From: Owenia fusiformis
Lineage: Eukaryota; Annelida; Polychaeta; Sabellida; Oweniidae
Length of the DNA: 60,000 nucleotides
Direction: 5' to 3'
Assembly: GCA_903813345.2 (NCBI GenBank)
Contig: CAIIXF020000005.1
Location: 8,995,375-9,055,374, forward strand
Part shown: positions 11,601 through 23,600 of the stretch, piece after piece
How positions within the stretch are numbered: position 1 is the stretch's first letter
How the letters are laid out: each line of letters begins with the position of its first letter
Made by a program: the position numbers and the translations under genes
The notes under the pieces: generated by a model
What the model saw: only the letters and a program-made list of their open reading frames with translations
Told to the model about the DNA's origin: nothing
The model's database searches: none

Positions 11601-14600
11601 GGTGGGTGCGGAACATATGGGCTTTATATTTAATGCAGATCTCCATAGTAACATTGTCTATTACAGAAATGAATGTGCCATATGTGCATGTATTGGTGGG
11701 TGCGGAACAAATGGGCTTTATATTTAATGCAGATCTCCATAGTAACATTGTCTATTACAGAAATGAATGTGCCATTTGTACGTGTATTGGTGGGTGCGGA
11801 ACATATGGGCTTTATATTTAATGCAGATCTCCATAGTAACATTGTCTATTACAGAAATGAACGTGCCATGTGTACGTGTATTGGTTGGTGCCGAACATAT
11901 GGGCTTTGTTGATCAAATGTTGAAGACATTGAAGCGAGGGGTCCCTGTGGTGGTGTGCGTCAACACTGGTACTGCAGGTGATATTCTAGCAGAGGCTTGC
12001 AAGTGGTTTGCTGACCTGTATCAAGGGTAAGAATTTCAATTATTAAGTGATTGATTAGGGTCTATTGAATTATTTTACCTATTCCATAAACTTCTTATTC
12101 TTTATAATTCTGAATTTCATCCTCCCTTGCATACGAATCAAAAAGTTCTTATTTCCAATTAATTATTTGATTTACGCTAAATATTAGATGGCTTTCTGAC
12201 CAATCATACCATTTTAAAATCAGCAATTCATGGGATGATGTCTTCCCATTAGACACTATCCGTGTTAAAATACCAATAACCAAAATCTTCATCAAAAAAT
12301 CGATTCAAACTTTGATTGATATTTACATGTATTATTTAGGATTTAAGCCCTGTGCATTGTGAATTGAATCAATCCTCAGAAAGGTGTTATTTCAAACCTG
12401 GTCCAAGATGCTCAGCATCAAATGTGAAGTTTAGGAAATTACGTCTGAGTGAAATGGATCAGCCACAATGCATTAAGTCTTTTCACACATTGCAAAATAT
12501 TTCAATCACCTACCAAAAGATATGAAATCAACTTTTTTGCAAGGGTCTAGTTGATAAAACTTCAATCTCAATCTGTAGAGTCAAGTTGTCACATTGACAA
12601 CCATTCAAAGAATCACCTTAGGGGAGTTGCTAGTTAAACAATGCAGTGTAGTTATATCAAATACTTTGTTCGGGTTGACTGGAATCAGACGCACCTTGTC
12701 TGGCTCTGTGTGAAAGTTTAAACCACATCAGGTGAACTCCGAAGCCAAATGTTCCGATCCAAACCATTCCGATTTTTTTCTGTTCCATGACACCTCTATT
12801 AACCATTGATCTTCATTTGACTTGTAGGATTGAGGAAGGAGAAACATCAGAGGAAATGGAGTATGATATACGTAATTCTCTACGTGCCAGACTAAAAGGC
12901 ACATACCCATATTTGGCTGATAATTACGCTGAACTTGAAAATGCCCTGAACAAGCTAGTACAGTGCTGTACAAGGGAGAATATACAGAGGGTATGTCTTA
13001 TATCTGTTCAATTAATAAGACCTAAAAACAAATGGTTGTAGAATATAAAATCCATTTGTACTACAAACAAATCGCGAAACAAATTATTTTCATAGGTTCT
13101 TACTTCTGATATCATACGTTATACCCAGTGCATAACACTATGGAATACTTTTGATCTTGAAAAATAAGATGTAATATGCTAAGGAGCAGATCAATTGCTC
13201 CAGTTCTGTAATCAAAAGAATATTTAGAAAAATATTTTAAACCTAAAATAATACCACATATAAATTTGAAATGTTAAATGTTTTGATCAGTATTGACCCT
13301 ATCCCAGATATTCATGGAAAGCCTTCTCTAAATGTAGTAAAATAAAAAAATAGAGCATATGATGTCTTTGCCATTTTCAATAAGTATAGATTATGGTAGG
13401 TATTTTACGCAAAAATCTTGTTATTTTTAGATCACACTTTTTGATCTGAACGAGAGGGATGACTTGGATGTGGCAATTCTTAATGCTCTCTTTAAATGTA
13501 AGTTCTGAGCTGTGAGTTCTAATAAATGAATACATATAATATAATAAGGCTCCCCTGATGGATGTGAGAAAGGCATATTAAAAAAAATGATTCAAAAATA
13601 TTGAATATCATACACGAAGGGTCACCAATTATACTATTTATACTTCACACTTTTTCTCCACAGGATTTTTTCTCAAGTGAGTGCAAAATTCTCATCTTTA
13701 CAATTCAGACCGAAATTGGTCAAATATGCCCATTTTTCATGATTTTTTCTCATTTTCAAGGGTAAGCCTGTTTTTAAAATCTCTGGTAGGTGCAAGCCTA
13801 TTATCAAATTCTCAGGTGGGTGCTGTGCCCACTTGGTTTAATGCTGGAGTGATCACTGAATAATTTCTTCTTATTCTTCAGTAAATCCTGAGGTCCAGAC
13901 ACCACCAGTGAAAAAACTAGAATTTGCATATAAATGGAATCGTGTGGATCTTGCAAAGTTCCTCATAGACTATGAATACAGTAAGGCTCTGGATGAAATG
14001 GATTCAGTGGAGGAGAGAATCACAGATGCAACTCTATGCGATCTCTTTATTAATTCCCTTAAGGATAACAAGCTGGAGTTTGTAGAGATGTTGTTGACGC
14101 AGGGATTGTACTTGAAGGAATATGTGAACATTCTGCATCTCCTGTATCTGTACAACCAGGTTTGTTTGTTTGTTTACTTGTTTGTTTGTATATTTGTTTG
14201 TTTGTCTGATGAGGTCAATGATGGAACATGTGGCCTAGGACTGGAGCTGGCAATCCCATTTGGACAATGGGTGAGACTTGCCTATTGCAATAATGAAGTA
14301 ACATTGATTTAATTATGTTCCATTGTCTCTTAGAGAACAAGCCTCTCAGCCAAGTAAAAGCTTTTCACTAATCTCTAATGAAAAAGATCAGGAATCACAT
14401 CTGCAGTATACCGTAATATAATCATCCTATGTGCTACTGAGTATTCTAATGGGAACTCCTCGGGTATCATCAGATCAGATCTGACTGATTTAAATTCATT
14501 GTGGTATTTCTTTTGTTCACAGTGCCAAGGGTTGAATTAAGGCCAACCTCTATCATAAATTGGGTTGAGCCTGGTACGAATATAAATATATCAAATGTAT

Positions 14601-17600
14601 TGCAACTCCAAAGATTAACAAGGTTTATAATAGACTATAATGAACTAAGGACTAAGGCTTTTGTAAACTTTATTCTTCCAAAACATTGATATTTTAGCCT
14701 ATCCCATTTGTGGATTAGACTGTTCAGTAAGTTGGTTTCTCTTGCAGCCTGACAACGATGGAATACTTCACAGGGAGCTACAGTACATCTCAAAGAAATT
14801 ACCTGTAGAGGATTGCATTGTCATGCCTACAAAGACTTCAGATGGGGCAGGTGGGGATGTAGGTGATGGAAAACAAGAGGAAATACTAGAAGAGGTTAAA
14901 CACATGTTCTTGTTACAGCATATTAGCATGTTCTTTGTTAAACTCGTAGGTAAGAGCCATAGAAGTTTCTGATTCTAAACTATCATACCAGGTTATATCA
15001 CTTCTTATGAAGCAACAGATTGAGCACCCTTTTCAATTATATACCTCTGAACTTAACTAAGCATATGAAACATGTCATCTTTATGAATATGAACATCTCC
15101 TGGTTATGTGATGCTCTCTGATTTGTTAAATGTCAAGCTTTGAAATGATTGGTTCTACCCAGAGTGTTGTATTGTACATGTAGGTTACTCTAGTTTGTAT
15201 GTCACGACCACAAGTGGTGACATATTGTCATTGTCTCCAAACTTTTGTATTTACTGTTTGGCAGTTGAAGTCACCAGAAGTGGTTACATATTTATAGTCT
15301 CCAAATTTTTATGTTTGGTGTCAGTCAGTGGTTGATGTTTGGCATTTGGCATCAGTAACACATGGCAGGTTGTGACATTTTGCATGTTGATGTCTTGTAT
15401 AACCTTCAGGTGAACATGACCAGGATGAGTACCAAGTGAAGCTCCGTCTACAGACTCTGAAGCTTGTATGTGATGTCCTCAAACAGGACATGTTCCACAG
15501 CAAGGTTGACAGCAAAGACAAACCCAGTGGAGAACCAACACAGACGTTTCTCTGGGCATTTAAGCCATTAAAGACCCCCGTTACTGAGCTATTCCTATGG
15601 GCCTGTATAACTGGCAGGTAGGTTGAATTCATTTTTATATCACCACCAAAAGATATTGTTATAGTCTCCAAATTTTTGTGGATGGTGTTTGGTGGTTGGC
15701 ATAAGTTGTCTGTAACAAATGTCAGGTGGTGACAACTTGCATGTTAATGCCTTATCTTCAGGTGTTTAATTGTGATCTCTTTGTCAGGCAGCATACAGCA
15801 AATAGATGTAACACATTTTTGTTTAAATAATAACATTTAATTATTCTCAAAAGAAGACCACAAACATTGTATTGATACAGGGTGTCCGTAAAGTCCCTTT
15901 ACACTTTACACAGACTTTGTGATGTCATATTGTTATAGTCTCCAACTTTTTGAGAATAGTGTTTGGCATTTGTTGTTCGGAGTTAGGTGTCTGTAAAAAA
16001 CTACAAGGGATAAGACTTTTGCACTTTTCAGATCAGTGTAGGGCATTGTTATCCCATGATAATAGTGTATAGTGGCAAAATTTGAAAAAGAAAATATTGT
16101 GAAAGAATATCTGAATTGAATATGGAATAGATATGGTCTATAAAAGCCTACTTTATTCAACTAATGTTATTTGCATTATAGGATGAAGAGTGTAAAACCA
16201 TTATAAATGTTTCTTTTTATTATTACTTTAGGCAAGATCTGGCCAAGGTGTTGTGGTATTACACTGAACATGGCATGACTTCTGCCTTGGCAGCCAGTCA
16301 TATGCTGAAGTCCTTCGCTTGGTATTTTCCCCTTGACATTTCTGAGACCAAAGACCAATATTACGCAAATGCAGAGTAGGTTGAAAGCTAATTAATGTAT
16401 TTTGTGAAAACAACCAAATTCACATTTTAAAAATATTTAATTTGGTGATTGGTTAAAGAATAAAGTTTTTACTCTATATTTCTTTTAAAAGATAGAATTG
16501 TGTTTGATGATTCTACAATTTTTTATTTCAACATTCTTATTTAATATGAAATCAATCCAGTGCAAATACAAACTGTATTTTTGCTCTCCAGGGAGTTTTC
16601 AGATATGGCGAATGGTTTACTAGATGAATGCTTCAGTATGGACAGATCTCTCTCAACGGATCTAATCGCCAGACCTGTACCTCGTTGGGGTGCTGAAGAC
16701 TGCATGGACTTTGCTGGAAATGGACATATAAAGGTATGTATTTGCTAATTTAACCTCATTTGGAAGCACTTAAAATGTTGATTTTGGAAAACAACTATTT
16801 TTATAGTTAGGGAGTTGAGCGGGAGGGGGGGGGGTAAATGTCCCAAAGAGTTCATCTTCTTTCATACAGTAAAACCTGTCAAAGTGAAACACCTTTGGTT
16901 CCTCTTAAATGTGTTCCACTTTGAAGGTGTTCTACTTATTGAGGTTCATTTAGCATTAAGTCAGTTGGTCTTGGGATTCTGAAGTGTTCCACTGACAGAG
17001 GTGTTCCATTTCTAGAGGCGTTCCACTTCTAGAGGTGTTCCACTTTACAGGTTTCACTGTATATGGATATATTGATACTGATTCCATAAGAGATTTTAAA
17101 GAAACAACAGAGACTAGAGATAAGTAGGTATTTTTCCTCCCATACACTCCTCCATGTATTTTTTGCGATTTTAGCGGCATGAATAATGTTGATATTGACA
17201 CAATATACATATTTTTGCTGTACCTGATGTGTAACTTTCTGTTGTATCTGATGGGTACTATATTTTTACAAGTTTTGAATTAGGTAGCAAAATGGGTTTG
17301 TCGACTTTACAAAATGAGAACCTTCGCCAACTGACTCAAATTATTGCTATGAACATTGGTTTACAACTTTGTGTTCATAAAGCATATCATACAAGTTTAG
17401 TCAAACGTGGAATCTTAATGTAAATCAATAAAGTCTAGAAACAGGACCTCTCAATTTGGTGTATCCAACTCCATCTGATTCTATAGTAATGTTTTAGTTT
17501 TTTTAAATGTTGAATGGTTTCATTGAGCACTTTATCTTGTCGTACTTTATAATCTGCAGACCCTAAGGAATCAATGTTGGTTAGTTAACTACTACATAGT

Positions 17601-20600
17601 ACATAGTATATGTATTATAATAGTTATGTCTCAGATTTTTGGATATTCGAAGAACAAGATTTATCGTTATGAAAGCTAATTCAATATTCTCTGTAGCTTG
17701 TGCTGGAGTTTTTCAAATTTAGAAAATGCAAGAAAACTCTAGAAAATTAAGGATCCAACGACCTCTCAAAGTAAACCATTTAAAATTAAGCAATTAATCT
17801 TTTGAGAAAACAGGAAAGCCATATTTGTTTACCAATCTGATGTGCATGAAAGCTTAGAATTCATCAGTGTGTTTCACTTCAACATTCACCTGAGTTCAGG
17901 ACTAAACTGTATCATAAAATAACGAGTAAAATGACAATTGAATGTGATATGACCTTGACTTATAAAAAAAATTCCCCAAATCATATGACTTTACATCAAA
18001 ACACCCTATCACCATACATGAGGGTGCTTAAAGGTGCAAAAATTAGTGCAAAAATTCAACGATCATGGACCAGTGTCAAAATATATTTAAGTTTGGATAT
18101 TTCATCAAGGCTAACATATATTTTTATTTTCTACAAAGAAACCCCCTGGATGAATATTATTTCAGCTGATATTCCTCTTGAAACGTGGTGGATCTTAAAA
18201 ATCTATAAGTGGGACTCCCTTTATAGAAACTTTGAACTGAATTTACACTTCTTAATGCTGAAATTGATAGCTTATACATACATTTCAAGAAAATAGGTAT
18301 GTCAAAGAAGGTGTTAAGCCAAATATTGACCTGATCAGAAAAAATAAAAAGTTTCAAGGTTTCTCTCTATAGTCCTTGTTGCCCCTTTAATAAAGATATA
18401 TTTTCATATTCATGTAATGTGACAATTTCAATTGTATTATTTTTACATACAGATTTAGTTAGAGGCTTAAATACTTTCATTTAAAGATTCCTTTATTGTT
18501 CTAAATAAAGTTGCCTTTTTAAAGCACCTTTAGGGTGTTATTTAATAATAAGATTGTTGTTATTCTGAGAAAAATAATGTTTTGAATTTAAAGTGTAATT
18601 CACTAAATTAACCCATTCATTAGGTAGAATCACATAGAATATTTCCATGGAGTATACAGAAAATGTAATTTAAAAATCGCCATCTTCATTCAAAAATTAG
18701 TTAGGTGTAGTTTTATTTTGTTGCTGTGAATTTACTTTTGATACTTCCTCACCTGCCAATAGACTCATCACATACCCAATACATTGGGGAAATGTTCAAT
18801 TGTCAAAAATTGACACTCAAAGCATGCACTGTCACACTTTGGCTAGAAGGCGGACATTTTGAAAATGGCTGTCATTTTTACATGTTATTTTACTTTTTTT
18901 AAAGGCTTAACTCAAAAAGTAATTGAGCGATTTTGTTCATATTTGATATGTGAATACTCATAAGCATGGGACACCGTCTTATGACACTTTGGCTAGTAGG
19001 CAGCCATTGTGAAAAATGGCTGCCATTGACATGTACGTGTGTGTGATTTTGTTGAAATGTTATATATATTATACTTTCTTATGACAGTTTGGCTAGTGAG
19101 CACCATTTTGAAAATGGTGGGCATTTTTATGTGTGTTATTTTACAATTTTTGCTATAACTGAAAAAGTAGTAGGGGGATTTTGTAAATATGACAGCCATG
19201 GCTGTTTGATGTGATTTGCTACGTTTTGGCGTTGCTGTTATCTAGTTAAAACATACTATATTCTTCTTTTCAACCTAGTTAGATAATCAATTTTGGTTTA
19301 TTTTGAAATTTACCACGGTGCCAATGTCAATCTGCGCGCCTTCTTAAGCATGCAGTTTGTTTCGATCACAAACTGTGTGCCTAAAATCATTGCATCATTC
19401 AAGTTGGAGTCTGTATTTTGAAACGTAATTTAAAGACATTTATCCTGCATTGTTTTCTTGCTTAATGCGTTCATTCTGTGGCGAATATACAAATCTTGCA
19501 AATACTAGCAAAAACTATGTGCAAATGAATCTAAGTTTGAAAACATGAGCAGATTAATGGCATTTTCGTCACTGATTTAACAGGAATTTATACGTAAATC
19601 GATCTAAAACTTTAAACATCAATGACAAATACTTCAGACTCGTTTTATATTTAATTCCTTACGCATTTATTATGTATAATTCAAAATATTTCGACTTCGA
19701 GATAAAACAGATAATGAGGAGATTAAAAAGAAATAAAGCACAAACTGCACGCCTATTTTAGCCAGAAATTACAAACTGTGCGCATACTATCAAAACTACA
19801 TATTATCATTGGAATTTCTACAGAGGCACGTGTAGGTGTTCTTCATATAGCTTTGGAAAGTTTGTTACATCGTCAGATTTTATGAGATTTTCATACTGAA
19901 AGTCAAACTGTATAATAGAAGTAACAATTATGTTGGGAACGAAAAAACTTTTATTTCCAGATCATCATCTTGGTGGATGGACTCTCATAGTATTTCAATT
20001 ATGGGGTTCTACTATTGGCGCTTACGTTTTCTTATAATACAAAACAAGCTTGGATAGGCAAGCAGTTTGGAAATATTAGGAACACAGTTTGGGAAATACA
20101 TTTTAATATAGGCGCGCAGTTTGACAATCACGTTTATGGCGCATTATCGTTTTGAACACAAATTATGCTGCTTTAATCAGATGGAGTGATCCTATATATT
20201 CTAGCATACACAGACACAATGGTTGAATAAACGGCAAATGATGATAAAAATACATAGATATAACTGTACACTGTAAATTTTGAACACAGAAGTTACTAAG
20301 ACCCTTGAGATAACTAGGTTTTCATCGGGGACAACATTGAGTACTATGAGTAAAATAATCTATAAATAATAATAAATAATAAATCTTTAGAACAAGACTA
20401 ACCTTGTATTTTTTGTATTTTGGCTCTTTTTGGGAGTCGTGTCCTCCCCGTCTTTGATTTGAAATATGCGCGCAGTTTGTCAGAGTTTCAAACTGCGTGC
20501 TTAGTAGGTGCGCAGATTGACATGGGCACCATGTTTACTATATTCAAAAAATACTGACATAGCAAAAATTTTCAACTTTTTTTCGAAAAGATTTTGCCAC

Positions 20601-23600
20601 CTGATTGATGTCAAGATAATATGTTTTTCACTGTAAAGTGGAATATTTCACAAAAAGTACACAAAATGAGTTAAGGTCAGCACTGGGTACTGTACAATGA
20701 GAGATAAATAAAACTTAAAGGACCTGTCCAATTTTATATGCCATTATAAGCAAAAAAACAAGCTTAAGCTAAATACTCCACCAATTTCAAACTCCTTTTC
20801 AATGCTTTTAACTTCATTCAGTTCATATATCAAATTATTTCATAATTTTCATAAATACAAAAGAAATCACATTTTACTCTGGCCTGTTACATGCAGTGCA
20901 CAGAAGCTAAACTAATTATACCCCACTCTGGTCTTTACCCAGTTATGCTTTACTAGCCAAGTAACCTGGTAACTGTCCAATATCTGTTTGCAGTATATAT
21001 TATTTAGTATGTACTTTTTCAAATGGAAAAAGACATTGGCAAATGCATGGATTACTGGTTTAATAAAAGTAGGATAAGCAACATAACTGTGGAGCAATCA
21101 AAAATTCATAAATAGCCTTGTAAGCAGGTGAAATGGAATTTGGATGTAATTAAAATAATCAAAGCCACACAATCACAGCTATATAGAGGACTCAGATTAA
21201 AAGCCTATATTTCTTTGACATTTTAATACAAAGAAATGTTTATTAACATAGCATTAAATTAAGTCAATACACAGATCTATAGTAAGTCTGGTAAAAAGTA
21301 GTACACCTTCAATACGTTTATTGATTGATGGCAGACACTCGAATGTACACAAAGGGGCATTGTTAACAAAACACTAAATGTCAATAAATGCCAAGTAAAA
21401 AAAGTGCATACCGATACCATTCTTGATGATATACATGAACAGTTAGATTCACAAGATTAATTTAGCGACAGGAGTTTCATCACAATGAAAGTGAAAAATA
21501 AAACCATTGCGACATTAGGAATATTCCTATTATGTTTACTATACTTGTGGATCCAAATGAATACAAAGGATGCAGATTTTCACTCAGTTGAAAATGATAA
21601 TCTATCGAAAATTAAAAGAAGCACATTGGATTTAAACGATACGGAAATATTATCATATGAAAGAGTACCACTTTTAACATTGTTTACTACATTTTCCGAA
21701 CGTGAAGTAACAAGATTTGTAATACAAAATAACACTATATTAAATTGGTGCAACCTTCAAAGGGACTTTGGATATAGATTGGTCGTGTTTTATTCGATAA
21801 ACCATACAATAGAAACGCTAAGAGAAACAGCATATCATGCGACACAGAATATACGACATACAACTGGAGACGATCAATTCGCATGTGTTATCAATACAAT
21901 ACTTCTAACAGAGGAACTAACTGCTAGAGGACGTCCTATATTTAAAAATATTTATTTAGAAATTCAACGCAGATTCCGAAGCAAGCTTTATGCATACTGC
22001 AATGGTGATATTATTTTTCATGGAGCAATGTTTGATGCTTCATTGCTTGCTGTGATGCACTTTACCACCGAAAATAATCTCCAGGAGTTCATGATATATG
22101 GGGGAAGACGTGAAATGCCATTTTTCAAACAGAATCAAGCTAAGACATTGAAAACTGGAAATGATACCGAAATTCTAAATCTCGGTCGACAATCTCGTGT
22201 AAAGCACATTATAGCTTTAGATTATTTCATCTGCTCTAAGGACAGTTTCAACTGGCAACAATTTCCAGATTTTTTAGTATCAGTTCAAGCTTTTGATACA
22301 TTTTTAGCGATTTACTCCAATAAAATCGGAATAGCAACGTTTGATGTAACACTGACATCTATAGTGGTGCATCAAGCTGGAGCCCCAAAACTGAAAGATG
22401 ATGGCTATAAAGATGCAAGAGAACTCAATCAATTTCTTTTCCTAAATTCAGTACCAGGTTGGAACGCTGACATGATGGGACTTAAATGTATGAAATACAT
22501 TACATTTGTCAATAAGGGTATCACGAGCGTTAAAACAAACCCAAAATACACAAGTAAAACATGTGTATATCCAAAACCTATATTTGCCCCAGTGCTTGAT
22601 AAAGAGGAATTACTGAACAAGAATCTCAGACCATACTTCAGAAAGGATCTTGACTACTATGGCGGTCCAGCATGATCTGATGGACTCAGAATTTGAAAGA
22701 TAGTCCCTTTTTACATATTGCCCATACTTTTAAGGTTGTTTGACACTGTCACAACTAAAGTTGGAAAGAAGAAATTGGAGTAATGCCTTTTCTACATTTA
22801 ATTAATAATTTTGATTTTGAACTAAGTTTGCTAGGATAATGTCATAAATTCTCACGATGCGGATCTACCTTAATCAGTGTTTTCCTCTTTTAAAACTTAT
22901 GGATTATAAAGATATAATACTGGGCCTGATTGACTGTAAACTACAAACTGTAAAAGGAAATAAAACTGTAATATACACATGTGACAATAGTTTTTAAGAG
23001 ACCTATTTGGCTAATTAATTATGATTGGCTAATTAATTATTCATTATTAATCATGATGGTTTGCACACATGTTTTTCCTTGTAATGTCACCTCCAAGAAG
23101 TATTGTTGTTAGTATGCCTATAGCTACTTTATTGTGACTGCTGTTTGACATCAGTATTGGTATTGATAAGGTTTGTTATACTTTTCTAGGTGGTGACATT
23201 TTACGTGTTAGTTGTTAATGCTTTGTTATATATTTCTAAGGTAATTGTTGTTAGATGTTTATAAGGTTTTTAAAACATTTGATGGAGAAGTTAAGTATTT
23301 TTTAATGTACTGTAAATATGAATATTAAGTGGTAAAGATATAAGAATAAGATAATGTGAATATTTGTTTACTTCAATGAATACAGGGTGACCCCCCCTCA
23401 AAAAAATGCCACCCACTATTTTTGGAATAACTTTGTCAATAATGAAGGAATCTCATGATTTTTATGTGTAGATAGAGTATATGGAAGAAAAATTGGTATG
23501 CTTGCATGGCATCAACAGCTTGGAAATTAACTCTTTTGACCAGGAAGTAGACTAATTCATCCTATCGGTAACTGCCGGATGTCGACTATAGTCGACTTTT

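Larger units (their letters stand above)
16734..21484. other. First part of TRPM intron 15
   Basis: Contains a family C MITE (16867-17059), a family A fragment (18830-19250) and the CACGGTG-ended element (19314-20533). Between 17060 and 18830 the DNA is AT-rich. The open frame at 17931-18296 has no recognisable features, and I do not call it a gene. Confidence 0.5.

Noticed and set aside
10925-11842. Many overlapping 70-110-codon ORFs on both strands
   Set aside because: All are frames through the 94-bp array. The plus-strand ones echo exon 8 codons because the array was copied from that exon.
17931-18296. 121-codon plus-strand ORF in TRPM intron 15
   Set aside because: AT-driven composition, no motifs, no membrane or signal features that look selected, and it lies in repeat-rich intron DNA.
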